NCBI GenBank assembly: GCA_024637315.1
Contig: JAGXFH010000018.1
Coordinates: 56,528 to 120,527 of the forward strand
Direction of reading: 5' to 3'
Length of the DNA: 64,000 nucleotides
DNA from: Brevirhabdus sp.
GTDB lineage: Bacteria; Pseudomonadota; Alphaproteobacteria; Rhodobacterales; Rhodobacteraceae
Part shown: positions 1-8,610 of the stretch, piece by piece
Numbering within the stretch: the first letter of the stretch is position 1
Layout: the number at the start of each line of letters is the position of its first letter
Translations under genes and position numbers: made by a program
Notes under the pieces: generated by a model
Told to the model about the DNA's origin: nothing
Seen by the model: the letters and a program-made list of their open reading frames with translations, nothing else
Databases searched by the model: none

Positions 1-140
1 CCAATTCCGGTGGCCTTAAATAAAACCGAGGGAGCTGGCTCTGTTTGGATCCTGGTCCACTTACCTGGCGCCCACCTGTACATGCAGGTCCTCGGGAATT
101 TACGTACCTCTACGGCTGCGGCGGTCCCGCCACTTTCCGC
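1..140 (+). ncRNA. ssrS: 6S RNA, 3' part (5' end cut by the window edge)
   Basis: 6S RNA imitates an open promoter and binds the housekeeping RNA polymerase holoenzyme. Seen here: a terminal hairpin (ACCTG 74-78 paired with CAGGT 85-89), preceded by TGGCGCCC and followed by CCTCGGGAATTT, then a GGCTGCGGCGGTCCCGCC segment near 113-130. This matches my memory of alphaproteobacterial 6S RNA apical and 3' parts, and E. coli 6S has a comparable GCGCTCC...GGTCC...CTGCGGCGG order. The strand complementary to the 3' closing stem is not found inside the window, so the 5' end probably lies to the left. The 3' end is approximate. The next gene is convergent. Identification is from pattern memory, not from a covariance model. 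Confidence 0.6.
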
Positions 141-785
141 TCAGCGCTTCTGCAGCAATTTGCGATAGAACTTGCGATTCAACTGAATGAATTCGTCGAT
201 CACTCCTGACAAACCGCCCAGTTCGCGGCCCTTGAGAAAGAAAAAGCCCGCTGTCGCCCCGATAGTCGCGCCGACCATATTGACGATCATATCCCCCATC
301 GTATCGACAAGGCCTGATTTCTGCATGTTCAGGCCAAATATTTGATCCATGGCAAACTCGAAAATCTCCCAAAAAGAGCCAATCGTCACGGCAATACAGA
401 AAGCGACAAGGCTGATCGCAATCGGCGGGGCCGCATACTGGTCACCCTCAAAGAGGAAAAAGGCGAACAGGAAGCCCAACAATCCGAATCCAACCGCCGA
501 GCCGGTGTGCATCACTATGTCCCACCACCAGTAGCGCCCGTAGAAATCGAAGACTTCGCCGAGGAAGAGCGTGGCAAAGGCAAAGACCGCGATCGCGCCG
601 AGAAACCGTGTCGGCATCCGGATCGACAGCCTGTGGAACAGCGGTCCGGGCAACAGTGTTATGATGAAAGTCGCGACGCAAAGGAAGACAACCGGCCATT
701 GCGTCGAAATGACCGCCCACAAAGCAGCAACCAGAAGGATCGCCCAGATCACATGAACGACAAGAGGCTGTTCCTTATAACTCAT
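141..785 (-). CDS. Polytopic inner-membrane protein (YjdF/DUF2238-like)
   Basis: A 214-residue membrane protein of unknown function. About six hydrophobic segments are visible, with a WWWDIVMH motif near residue 80, an acidic SFWEIFEF segment near 135 and a DTMGDMIVNM segment near 160, followed by a basic cytoplasmic C-terminus. The aromatic/acidic motifs and the conserved D-x-x-x-D pattern resemble the YjdF/DUF2238 membrane family, which has no established biochemical role. The ATG at 785 is chosen; nine bases upstream there is only a TTG. It converges on the 6S RNA and is divergent from the next gene, with about 30 bp between the starts. Confidence 0.6.
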   Translation of the reverse strand: MSYKEQPLVVHVIWAILLVAALWAVISTQWPVVFLCVATFIITLLPGPLFHRLSIRMPTRFLGAIAVFAFATLFLGEVFDFYGRYWWWDIVMHTGSAVGFGLLGFLFAFFLFEGDQYAAPPIAISLVAFCIAVTIGSFWEIFEFAMDQIFGLNMQKSGLVDTMGDMIVNMVGATIGATAGFFFLKGRELGGLSGVIDEFIQLNRKFYRKLLQKR

Positions 786-814
786 GCCGATCAACTAGGA
801 ATTTAAAGGGGACC

Positions 815-1582
815 ATGCAAGTCCCAAGCCTTTTCATTGCCATGAAGCTTGCCCATATCAATCATATGAGCCAGCAACAGCAGCCGTTCCGGGTTGCCTC
901 TTACAACATACGCAAATGCATCGGGTTGGACCGCAAGCGCCGGCCCGGTCGGACACTTGACGTGATCGCGGCGCTGGATGCCGATGTCGTCGCGTTGCAG
1001 GAAGCCGACAAGCGTCTCGGCAACCGCCCGGCCACGCTGGATCGCGCCGAGATCGACCGCTCGACCGATCTGGAGCCGGTCGAACTTGCGATCAACGATA
1101 CCAGCCTTGGCTGGCACGGGAATGCGATACTGGTGCGAAAAGGTGTGACCGTGCAGGCGGTTGATCGGATCGAAATGCCCGGATTCGAGCCACGCGGTGC
1201 GGTTCTTGTCGAACTTGTCATGGCAAATGGTCCCATGCGTATCATCGCGACGCATCTGGGCCTGACGCGACAGATGCGGCGCGCGCAGTTGCAAACCATT
1301 GTCGAGTCTGTGGGACTTCGCGCCGCCATGCCGACACTGGTTCTTGGCGATTTCAACGAATGGATGGCGGATCGCGGGCTTGAACCCTTGCAGGCAGACT
1401 TTGCGGTGCATGCCCCTGGCCGATCCTTCCATGCCGCCCGACCGGTCGCAGCGCTGGACAGGATCGCTGCAAGCAAGGGCCTAAGGTTGCTTGACGCGGG
1501 GGTTACGGAAACCGAAAAGAGCCGCCGCGCATCTGATCATCTGCCCGTCTGGGCAGAGTTCAAGGTCGATCAGCCCCGCTGA
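815..1582 (+). CDS. Endonuclease/exonuclease/phosphatase family protein
   Basis: A 255-residue protein with the DNase I-like fold shared by metal-dependent nucleases and phosphoesterases. Motifs seen: SYNIRK near residue 28 (Asn ligand), ALQEADK near 64 (catalytic Glu), ATHLGLTRQMRRAQL near 150 (His), GDFNEW near 183, and the terminal SDHLPVWAEF (Asp-His pair). All core catalytic residues are present, so it should be active, but the substrate cannot be read from the sequence. The ATG at 815 follows a good AGGGGACC ribosome site; later in-frame ATGs at 842 and 866 lack one. The end overlaps the end of the convergent next gene by 13 bp. Confidence 0.85.
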   Translation: MQVPSLFIAMKLAHINHMSQQQQPFRVASYNIRKCIGLDRKRRPGRTLDVIAALDADVVALQEADKRLGNRPATLDRAEIDRSTDLEPVELAINDTSLGWHGNAILVRKGVTVQAVDRIEMPGFEPRGAVLVELVMANGPMRIIATHLGLTRQMRRAQLQTIVESVGLRAAMPTLVLGDFNEWMADRGLEPLQADFAVHAPGRSFHAARPVAALDRIAASKGLRLLDAGVTETEKSRRASDHLPVWAEFKVDQPR

Positions 1583-1878
1583 TCGGCTTCGCTTCTGGCA
1601 AGCGCAAAGGCAGGCGCCGACCTGGCCGCGCGCCGCGCGCCCCCCTTCGGACCGTTGTTCTCTCCCATCCGCATCACGCTGATTGAGAACTGCACGCCGG
1701 CAAAAACCAGTCCGTTGAACACGAAAAGCATCAAGGCCGCCAACCAGCCGATATCGGACGCCAAGACCAGATGCCCCAGATTGCCGACGTTTTGCCAAAG
1801 CAACAAAGCGACGAAAGCCGCCGACAGGGCAAAGCCGACGCATACCTGTCTGATGTAAAGCTTTACGAGTTCGGGCAT
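1570..1878 (-). CDS. Small membrane protein of unknown function
   Basis: A 102-residue protein that I do not recognise. It has two clear hydrophobic segments (about residues 11-29 and 43-64) and a basic, Gly/Ala/Arg-rich cytoplasmic tail. It is the most distal gene of the minus-strand series that begins with the riboflavin genes, so it may be co-transcribed with nusB and the small protein upstream. Its 3' end overlaps the convergent phosphatase-fold gene. Confidence 0.55.
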   Translation of the reverse strand: MPELVKLYIRQVCVGFALSAAFVALLLWQNVGNLGHLVLASDIGWLAALMLFVFNGLVFAGVQFSISVMRMGENNGPKGGARRAARSAPAFALARSEADQRG

Positions 1879-1970
1879 GACCAGTCTCTCGATTCGATAC
1901 CATCTTCGATAACGACAGAGCTAGCATGATCGGACTGAGTGTCCATGAGGTGACGCGTCGCAGCCTGCCG

Positions 1971-2210
1971 TCAGGACCGGTATCCCAGCTTTTTTGCGGA
2001 CCAGCGGCAGAAGGGCTTCACATCCAGCGCAGCAACCGCGATACCCAAAGGGATCATCCAGAAACCGACGATGGGCAAAAAGCCGAAGACGCCGCCCAGC
2101 ATCAGCACCAAACCCACCAGCAATCGCGCGCCCGGCGGCACGCGCTGGCGAATCCGAACAAGTATTCGCGCTATCTTCCTCCTGGTGGCTTTCAGGTTCA
2201 ACTTTGGCAT
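1971..2210 (-). CDS. Small membrane protein with a hydrophobic hairpin
   Basis: A 79-residue protein. A very basic N-terminal 30 residues (KLNLKATRRKIARILVRIRQR) is followed by one hydrophobic hairpin (about residues 32-66) rich in Gly and Val, with a PIVGFWMIPLG turn. Such short Pro/Gly-Trp membrane proteins are common in Rhodobacteraceae; the function is unknown to me. The ATG at 2210 is chosen; the longer frame would start with TTG at 2225. It lies 105-120 bp downstream of nusB on the same strand. Confidence 0.5.
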   Translation of the reverse strand: MPKLNLKATRRKIARILVRIRQRVPPGARLLVGLVLMLGGVFGFLPIVGFWMIPLGIAVAALDVKPFCRWSAKKLGYRS

Positions 2211-2330
2211 CTGGGCACGAACCAATCACGGGATCTTGCTGGCATCGAGATTTAAACTGGTTGGTTGGGATTGCTGTTTCAAGTCCTTGGGGGCGGGCCG
2301 CCGAGAGAACACGCTGCCAATCGAGGATGA

Positions 2331-2792
2331 TCAGAACGCCCCTGGCTGCGCCTCGCGGGCCATGTGGTCAAGGACCGCATTTACGAATTTGGACTCTTTG
2401 CCTTCCGGAAAGAACGCCTTCGCAACATCCACGAACTCACTGATCACGACCTTTGGCGGCGCCGCGCCATGCGTCAATTCTGCGCCGGCGGCGCGGAAGA
2501 GTGCGCGCAACGTCGGATCAATCCGCGCGATCGGCCATTTTGCGACAAGCGCCCGGTCGGTCATCTGGTCGATCCGCGCCTGCCAGTTCACCGCGTTTTC
2601 GAGTATCTCGTGGAACAGATCGAGATTGCCCTCGGCCATTTCCTCGCCCTCATATGTCGCGCCGAAACGGTGATCTTCGAATTCGCGGCCGATCCCCTCG
2701 ACCGTCTGCCCGGAGCTTTCCATCTGGAACAGAGCCTGCACCGCGTAAAGCCGCGCTGCAGAATTCATCTGGCGTTTGTTGGGGCGGCTCAT
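2331..2792 (-). CDS. nusB: Transcription antitermination factor NusB
   Basis: A 153-residue all-helical NusB protein, which with NusE (S10) binds boxA RNA and promotes antitermination of rRNA transcription. The start at 2792 gives an N-terminal MSRPNKRQMNSAARLYAVQA that fits the family. The central IDPTLRALFRAAGAEL and VVISEFVDVAKAF segments and the terminal KFVNAVLDHMA are typical NusB helices. Its ATG overlaps the TGA of ribH as ATGA, so translation is likely coupled. The ribH-nusB order is the usual one in alphaproteobacteria. Confidence 0.95.
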   Translation of the reverse strand: MSRPNKRQMNSAARLYAVQALFQMESSGQTVEGIGREFEDHRFGATYEGEEMAEGNLDLFHEILENAVNWQARIDQMTDRALVAKWPIARIDPTLRALFRAAGAELTHGAAPPKVVISEFVDVAKAFFPEGKESKFVNAVLDHMAREAQPGAF

Positions 2793-3328
2793 GCGTTTCC
2801 GGTGCCCTTGCCGGCGATCTGGATACTGTCCGAGTGGAATCCGACGCCGCCACGCGGACGACTCCATCTGCGGGTCAGCGCAATCAGGTGCAAAGCTGCC
2901 GCAGCGGCGCCGCCGCCCTTGTTCATCGCTGACGGATCGGCGCGAACCTCGGCTTGCTTGCGGTTCTCGACCGTCAGGATACCGTTGCCGATGCAGCAGC
3001 CGTCAAGGCCAAGAAGCTGCAACGCGCGTGACGAGTCGTTGCAGACGGTTTCGTAATGGGTCGTCTCGCCCCGGATCACGCAGCCCAAAGCGACGTAGCC
3101 GTCGAAGTTCGACTGCCGGTCGGCGATACGGATGGCCGTCGGGACCTCCAGTGCACCCGGCATCTCGACCACCTCGTATGAGGCGCCGGCGCTGTCCAGC
3201 ATCGCCTTGGCGCCCGCGACCAGATCATCGGCGATATCCTTGTAGTACGGCGCGACGACGATCAGCACTTTCACCGGATCGGGGAAATCAGGCAGCGGCA
3301 AATCATGATGGCTTTCAGTTCTTGCCAT
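2789..3328 (-). CDS. ribH: 6,7-dimethyl-8-ribityllumazine synthase
   Basis: A 179-residue lumazine synthase, which condenses 5-amino-6-ribitylaminouracil with dihydroxybutanone phosphate in the penultimate step of riboflavin synthesis. Seen: the VVEMPGALEVPTAI substrate site, YVALGCVIRGETTHYETVCNDSS (with the conserved Thr-His), and GNGILTVENRKQAEVRA. The family usually stops soon after this motif; here a C-terminal extension of about 25 residues (SRPRGGVGFHSDSIQIAGKG) follows the last helix and is of unknown value. It lies 3 bp after ribBA and overlaps nusB. Confidence 0.95.
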   Translation of the reverse strand: MARTESHHDLPLPDFPDPVKVLIVVAPYYKDIADDLVAGAKAMLDSAGASYEVVEMPGALEVPTAIRIADRQSNFDGYVALGCVIRGETTHYETVCNDSSRALQLLGLDGCCIGNGILTVENRKQAEVRADPSAMNKGGGAAAAALHLIALTRRWSRPRGGVGFHSDSIQIAGKGTGNA

Positions 3329-3331
3329 GTG

Positions 3332-4444
3332 TCACGCTCCCACCGGTATCTTCCGCGTGTCCTCGATCGAAAGCCCATAAGCTTCCAGCCCGACGACCTT
3401 GGGTTTCGGCGAATTGGTCAGCAGGACCAGCTTGGAAAGCCCGAGCGAGGACAGGATCTGCGCCCCGAGGCCATACTGGCGGATGGTCTGCGGCGACGCG
3501 GCACCCTCTGTCACCAGCTTCAGGGTTGTGTCTCGCAAGAGCACCAGAACGCCGCGCCCCTCCTCGGCGATCATCCGCATCGCATCGCCGAATTCGGCGG
3601 TTCGTCCCGGGCCGCCGGTTCCAACGATGTCGAGCAACGGATCGAGCGCATGCATCCGCACCAGAACCGGATCGTTGCCGCCGATGTCGCCCTTGATCAA
3701 CACGATATGTTCGTCGCCATGGGTTTCGTCGGTATAGATCCGCATCGACCAGTCGCCACCGAACTCTGAGGTGATGGTGGCTTCCTTGCTTACGCGGACC
3801 AGATTGTCATTTCGGCGGCGATAGCCGATCAGATCGCTGATCGTGCCGATTTTCAGATTGTGCTTCTGGGCGAATGCCACCAGATCCGGCAACCGCGCCA
3901 TCGTGCCGTCTTCGTTCATGATCTCGCAGATCACGCCGGACGCGTTCAGCCCTGCCAGGCGCGCGACATCGACGGCCGCCTCTGTGTGACCCGCGCGAAC
4001 CAGCACGCCACCATCGCGGGCACGCAGCGGAAAGACATGGCCCGGCGTCGCAATGTCGGCCCCGGCCTTGGCGGAATCGATCGCCACCGCAACAGTCCGC
4101 GCGCGGTCATGCGCCGAGATCCCGGTGGTGACTCCTTCGCGCGCCTCGATCGAGATGGTGAAGGCGGTCTCGTGGCGCGACGAATTGTAAGACGCCATCA
4201 GCGGCAGGCCCAATGCGTCGATTCGTTCACCCGGCAGCGCCAGGCAGATCAGCCCGCGGCCATGCATCGCCATGAAGTTGATGGCTTCGGGCGTCGCCAT
4301 CTGCGCCGGGATCACCAGATCGCCTTCGTTCTCCCGATCCTCATGATCGATCAGGATGAACATCCGGCCGTTGCGGGCATCCTCGATGATCTCTTCGACC
4401 GAAGAGATGGCATCCTTGTACGTGGTGTCGAATGTGTCGGCCAT
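3332..4444 (-). CDS. ribB: 3,4-dihydroxy-2-butanone 4-phosphate synthase with degenerate GTP cyclohydrolase II domain
   Basis: A 370-residue two-domain RibBA-like protein. The N-terminal part (about 1-205) is a complete DHBP synthase: [16 protein letters not shown] near residue 33 carries the acidic metal site and [17 protein letters not shown] near 150 the second one; it makes dihydroxybutanone phosphate from ribulose 5-phosphate. The C-terminal part has the frame of GTP cyclohydrolase II ([32 protein letters not shown]), but where the family has the C-x10-C-x-C zinc ligands it reads [19 protein letters not shown], with no cysteine. That domain should therefore be catalytically dead, and a separate RibA is expected elsewhere. 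It sits between ribE and ribH in one transcript. Confidence 0.93.
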   Translation of the reverse strand: MADTFDTTYKDAISSVEEIIEDARNGRMFILIDHEDRENEGDLVIPAQMATPEAINFMAMHGRGLICLALPGERIDALGLPLMASYNSSRHETAFTISIEAREGVTTGISAHDRARTVAVAIDSAKAGADIATPGHVFPLRARDGGVLVRAGHTEAAVDVARLAGLNASGVICEIMNEDGTMARLPDLVAFAQKHNLKIGTISDLIGYRRRNDNLVRVSKEATITSEFGGDWSMRIYTDETHGDEHIVLIKGDIGGNDPVLVRMHALDPLLDIVGTGGPGRTAEFGDAMRMIAEEGRGVLVLLRDTTLKLVTEGAASPQTIRQYGLGAQILSSLGLSKLVLLTNSPKPKVVGLEAYGLSIEDTRKIPVGA

Positions 4445-4531
4445 AGGCTCCGTCCTTGCGTGCGTGGCAGATAACGCAGGACAATGAGGATTGCCAGAGT
4501 GCGAATGCGCGGCAGTGTCCGGCCTTGGGGC

Positions 4532-5128
4532 TCAGCCACTCTCCTGCAGCCGCGCGACGTAGCGGGCAAGGGTGTCGATCTCGAGGTTGACCGCATCGCC
4601 CGTCGCCACGCTGGCCCAGGTCGTGACCTCTTTCGTATGGGGAATCAGATTCACCCCGAACTCCGATCCCGAAACTTCGTTGACGGTCAACGATGTGCCA
4701 TTCAGCGCAACCGAACCCTTCGGCGCAATGTACTTCGCCAAGGCATCCGGCGCACGCAGCGTAATTCTGGTGCTGTCGCCCTCATCGCGGACATTGATCA
4801 CCTCGGCGACGCCGTCGACATGGCCCGATACGATGTGCCCGCCTAACTCGTCACCGACACGCAGCGCCCGTTCCAGGTTGACCCGCCTGCCCGCGGCCCA
4901 AGCCCCGAGGTTGGTCCTGGACACCGACTCGGCTGATATCTGGACCTCGAACCAGCTCTGCGGCTCTGACCCCAGCGCCACGACCGTAAGACAAACGCCG
5001 TCGCAGGCGACAGAAGCACCGATCTCGATCGAATCGACATCATAGGCCGTGCCGATCCGTACCCGACGATCGCCCCGCTGTTCGAGTTTCAGGATCTTGC
5101 CCTGATCGGTGATGATGCCGGTGAACAT
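4532..5128 (-). CDS. ribE: Riboflavin synthase, alpha chain
   Basis: A 198-residue riboflavin synthase, which dismutates two molecules of 6,7-dimethyl-8-ribityllumazine. It shows the two tandem barrel repeats of the family: MFTGIITDQGKI at the N-terminus, DGVCLTVVAL and AESVSRTNLG in the first, GGHIVSGHVDGVAEV at the junction, and SLTVNEVSGSEFGVNLIPHT in the second. It is the first gene of the ribE-ribBA-ribH-nusB series. The usual partner ribD is not upstream: the gene there is an unrelated dehydrogenase 99 bp away. I see no FMN riboswitch in that gap. Confidence 0.95.
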   Translation of the reverse strand: MFTGIITDQGKILKLEQRGDRRVRIGTAYDVDSIEIGASVACDGVCLTVVALGSEPQSWFEVQISAESVSRTNLGAWAAGRRVNLERALRVGDELGGHIVSGHVDGVAEVINVRDEGDSTRITLRAPDALAKYIAPKGSVALNGTSLTVNEVSGSEFGVNLIPHTKEVTTWASVATGDAVNLEIDTLARYVARLQESG

Positions 5129-5227
5129 GAACGCTCCTTGACTTGATCAAGCCGTAACGACTGGCGGCCTCCAGAGCAAGGGTGGCGCCCGCGCCAGCAT
5201 GCCGATCCGCACGCAATCACAGAGCCC

Positions 5228-6202
5228 TCAGCCAGCAAGCGCCCGAACGTCCTCCCAAAGTCCATCCGGCACCTCGACCCGGTCCGCCGCGGCACGATTT
5301 GCCCCCGGCATGCGAGAGCCTTCTTCCGCGGCTATCGCTTGGGCGACGCGGGCAAGGCGGTCGCCAAAACAGTCGGAGGTTCCTGGATCAATCAGAACAT
5401 AGAATTGACCAAGGTCATGCGGCGGCCCCTCGGGCGCTTTCAAAGGTTGCACGTCGAGGGAGTTGACGCCCCCCGCAAGTCCGGCGGCCAGAAGTTCCGC
5501 CATCAGGCCGAGGCCCCAGCCCTTGTACCCGCCCGCTGACAACAATGCGCCAGAGAGCGCGGCGTCAGGGTCGGTCGTGGGAACGCCGTCCTTGTCGACA
5601 GCCCAGCCGGGCGGAATTTTCTCGCCTGCCGCCTTCGCCATGGTGATCTTGCCCAGCGCCACCGCCGAAGTCGAGAAGTCGAATTGCATCGCCGGACGAC
5701 CGCGGCCGGGGATCGAACAGGCGATGGGATTGGTCCCGATGGTCCGGGCCTTGCCGCCAGGGGCGGCGACAATCGGCGATGCGTTGGTGAACCCGATCCC
5801 GATCATGCCGTTTTCGGCGATGATCTCGGTAAAATAGCCAAGCGATGTGCATGTGTGCGCATGCCCCACGGCCAGCGCCGCCAGCCCGTTTTCACGGGCG
5901 GCCTCAAGGGCAGGTTGCAAACCGCGCATGAAGGCCGGCTGAGCAAAGCCGTAGCGCGCATCGACCTTGATGAAGCCGGGCCGCGGACGTGTGACGGTCG
6001 GCTCCACGACGCCATCGACACGGCCAGTCACCAGTTGCTGGCAATAGCTCTCCAGATAATAGAGGCCACAGATACGATTGCCCAGGGCCTCCGCTCGCGC
6101 GACGGCGCGCGCCACTTCGCTGGCGACCCATCCGGCGGCCCCATGACGCACCAGCGCCGCTTCAGTGGTTGTGCGGATGTCGGTGATCGTGATCTTCGCC
6201 AT
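5228..6202 (-). CDS. Malate/L-lactate dehydrogenase (Ldh_2) family oxidoreductase
   Basis: A 324-residue NAD(P)-dependent oxidoreductase of the YbiC/YjmC/DpkA family, which is unrelated to classical LDH. Seen: the VGHAHTCTSLGYFTEIIAENGMIGIGFTNA core near residue 105-135, APGGKARTIGTNPIACSIP near 145-160, FDFSTSAVALGKI near 170, and YKGWGLGLMAELLAAGLAGG near 230. Family members reduce malate, ureidoglycolate, sulfolactate or delta-1-piperideine-2-carboxylate; the substrate here cannot be decided. The start is put at the ATG at 6202, preceded by a GAGGGGC ribosome site. No pathway partner is adjacent. Confidence 0.85.
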   Translation of the reverse strand: MAKITITDIRTTTEAALVRHGAAGWVASEVARAVARAEALGNRICGLYYLESYCQQLVTGRVDGVVEPTVTRPRPGFIKVDARYGFAQPAFMRGLQPALEAARENGLAALAVGHAHTCTSLGYFTEIIAENGMIGIGFTNASPIVAAPGGKARTIGTNPIACSIPGRGRPAMQFDFSTSAVALGKITMAKAAGEKIPPGWAVDKDGVPTTDPDAALSGALLSAGGYKGWGLGLMAELLAAGLAGGVNSLDVQPLKAPEGPPHDLGQFYVLIDPGTSDCFGDRLARVAQAIAAEEGSRMPGANRAAADRVEVPDGLWEDVRALAG

Positions 6203-6407
6203 ACAGCCCCTCAATCTTTCCACGGCACCCTGCCGCACCACCGCTGGATTGGCCAGTGGTACCGTTGTCGAGACGCGGGATTGTCCGAAAGCCGTTCGTT
6301 GTAACGCAGCCAGGCGCGCAGGATCCTACGGCAGCACAGGGCCATAGCGCTTCGGAAAACCTTTGAATCGGAGATCCGCTGGTACGCGAAATCCGGTGTT
6401 CCCCGTC

Positions 6408-7109
6408 TCAGGTCTTTCCCGTCACGCTTTGGACAAGCAATTGCCCGGCATCCATCCGGACCGTCCGGTCCATTCGATCCGCCAGCGCAAGGTTATGCGT
6501 GGCAATCAGGGCCGACAACCCGGTATCCCGGACCAACTCCATCAAGATATCGAAGACCTGATCCGAGGTGTCGGGATCGAGATTGCCTGTCGGTTCATCA
6601 GCCAGAAGCAGCCGCGGCTTGTTGGCCAATGCACGGCAGAAGGCGACGCGCTGCTGCTCGCCGCCAGAAAGCTCGGCCGGTCGGTGCGCGGCCCGTTTGC
6701 TGATTCCGACCCTGGCCAGCAGGTCCTGCGCGTGGTTTCTGGCCTCGGCTTCAGGCACCGCATTCGCAAGTTGCGGCAAGACGATATTCTCCAGCGCCGT
6801 GAACTCGGGCAGAAGGTGGTGGAACTGATAGATGAATCCTACATCCTCGCGCCGCGCGCGGGTCCGCTGGCGATCGGAAAGACCGGTCATATCGGTACCG
6901 TTCAGCGAGACAGAGCCCGCATCGGGCGTGTCCAGAAGGCCCGCAATGTGCAGCAGCGTGGACTTGCCGGCGCCGGACGGCGCCACCAGCGCCACGATCT
7001 CGCCCCTTGCGACCGACAGACTGGCCGCGCGCAACACGACCACTTCGGCGGGCTTGCCCTTGTTGTAGGCTTTCTCGATACCGCGCAGGTCGAGCGTGGC
7101 GCTACTCAT
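6408..7109 (-). CDS. lolD: Lipoprotein-releasing ABC transporter, ATPase LolD
   Basis: The 233-residue ATPase of the Lol system, which drives release of outer-membrane lipoproteins from the inner membrane. Seen: Walker [12 protein letters not shown] near residue 43, the Q-loop in [16 protein letters not shown], the signature [15 protein letters not shown] near 147, Walker [14 protein letters not shown] near 165, and the switch His in ATHN. Its start overlaps the end of the permease gene upstream by 8 bp, typical of lolC-lolD pairs. Confidence 0.93.
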   Translation of the reverse strand: MSSATLDLRGIEKAYNKGKPAEVVVLRAASLSVARGEIVALVAPSGAGKSTLLHIAGLLDTPDAGSVSLNGTDMTGLSDRQRTRARREDVGFIYQFHHLLPEFTALENIVLPQLANAVPEAEARNHAQDLLARVGISKRAAHRPAELSGGEQQRVAFCRALANKPRLLLADEPTGNLDPDTSDQVFDILMELVRDTGLSALIATHNLALADRMDRTVRMDAGQLLVQSVTGKT

Positions 7110-8388
7110 AGCGCAATGCCTCGACCGGGTTCATCCGCGCCGCGCGGCGGGCCGGAAATATCGTGACCAGAAACGACAGGCTCAAAGACAGCAAGGCGGC
7201 GGAAATCACGTCACTCCAGACCAGCTTGGCCGGCAGGTTGTAGATACCGCGAATGGAGGGATCCCACACGCCGCCGCCTGCAACATAGTTCACGAAGGAG
7301 AATATCGGATCTATGAACACCGCAAAAAGGCAACCAAGGGCAACGCCGAACACGGTTCCGATCAGACCGACCAGCGCGCCACAGATGAAGAAGACCCGCA
7401 GGACAGACCCCTCAGTCAGTCCCATGGTGCGCAGGATGCCGATGTCGCGGCCCTTGTTCTTGACCAGCATGATCAGACCCGAGATGATGTTCATCGCGGC
7501 GATCAGGACGAGTATCGCCATGATGATGAACATCACGTTGTCCTCGATCTGCAGGGCCCGCAGGAAACTGCCGGAACGGTCTTTCCAGGTCCAGACCAGC
7601 GTATGCGGCCCGCCGGCGTTCAGAAACTCCATGCTGCGTTCGTCGATGCTTTCGGGATCGGTCACCATGACCTCGATCTCATCCGCCGCGCCTTCCCGGT
7701 TGAAGAAGCTTTGCGCCTCGGAAAACGGCATGTAGACGCGCGTGCGGTCGATGTCATAGCGCCCCGCCGTGAAGATGTAGATGACCGGATACACATTCAC
7801 CCGCGGGCTGGTGCCGAAGGCGGTCTTGACGCCGTTTGGCGAGATCAGCTTGATCTTGTCGCCAAGCCCGACGCCCAGAGCCTGCGCGACACCTGAACCG
7901 ATCGCCAGTCCGTCATCCAGCCGCGACAGATCACCCTGCGACTGATCCGAGCCCGCGACCCGGGGGATGCCCATGACATCCTCGGTCGCGATGCCGTAGA
8001 CGTCGACGCCCGTGGTGTTTTCCCGATTGTTGGCCATCACCTGCGCCCGGATCAGAGGTGCGACATGAACCACGTCGGGAAGCGTCGCCAATCTTTCGGC
8101 GGTTTCGGCATAGTCGGCCATCACATTCGTGGTCAGACCCTCTTCGGTCTGGTAAACCGAGTTGTAGAGCGAAATATGCGCATTCGCGCCAAGAATCGTA
8201 TCGACGAATTCGGCGCGAAAGCCGGCACGAACGGACATCACGGCGATCAGCGCGAAAACCGCCAGCATGATGCCGAGAAACGAAATCCAGGTCATCACGC
8301 TGACGCCGCCCTCTGCGCGGCGGGCGCGCAGGTAGCGCCAGGCGATCATCCATTCGAACCGGGAAAAAGGTGCCGTGCGGCGCGCCAT
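7102..8388 (-). CDS. lolC: Lipoprotein-releasing ABC transporter, permease LolC/E
   Basis: A 428-residue permease of the LolC/LolE family. Layout: an N-terminal membrane helix after a basic leader ([41 protein letters not shown]), a large periplasmic domain of about 225 residues that binds lipoproteins or LolA, and three C-terminal helices with the FtsX-type fold ending in [18 protein letters not shown], the coupling sequence common to the family. Alphaproteobacteria often have one LolC/E-type permease acting as a homodimer (sometimes called LolF); only one is seen here. It is followed directly by lolD. Confidence 0.92.
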   Translation of the reverse strand: MARRTAPFSRFEWMIAWRYLRARRAEGGVSVMTWISFLGIMLAVFALIAVMSVRAGFRAEFVDTILGANAHISLYNSVYQTEEGLTTNVMADYAETAERLATLPDVVHVAPLIRAQVMANNRENTTGVDVYGIATEDVMGIPRVAGSDQSQGDLSRLDDGLAIGSGVAQALGVGLGDKIKLISPNGVKTAFGTSPRVNVYPVIYIFTAGRYDIDRTRVYMPFSEAQSFFNREGAADEIEVMVTDPESIDERSMEFLNAGGPHTLVWTWKDRSGSFLRALQIEDNVMFIIMAILVLIAAMNIISGLIMLVKNKGRDIGILRTMGLTEGSVLRVFFICGALVGLIGTVFGVALGCLFAVFIDPIFSFVNYVAGGGVWDPSIRGIYNLPAKLVWSDVISAALLSLSLSFLVTIFPARRAARMNPVEALRYE

Positions 8389-8610
8389 GTCTGCCTCTTG
8401 GTTTTTGTGCGCGGAAACTGCGCCGAATGGGGGGTGGGGTCAAGCGGCGGCGGATCGCGATCGCAAACCGCGTCCGGTGCGCTGGCGGCGGACTGCCGAG
8501 CCTCCGGCGGGGATATTTATCGACGAATGATGCAAAGTGTCAGATCGACCCCGAGTCTTGCCGGGTCAGCGGCGGTTTCCCCGAGGCCGCACAGGCGGGG
8601 CGGGCACGGC

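Noticed and set aside
5129..5227. FMN riboswitch before ribE
   Set aside because: The 99-bp gap lacks the conserved AGGGTGAAATTCCC-like and GAT..GGTG elements.
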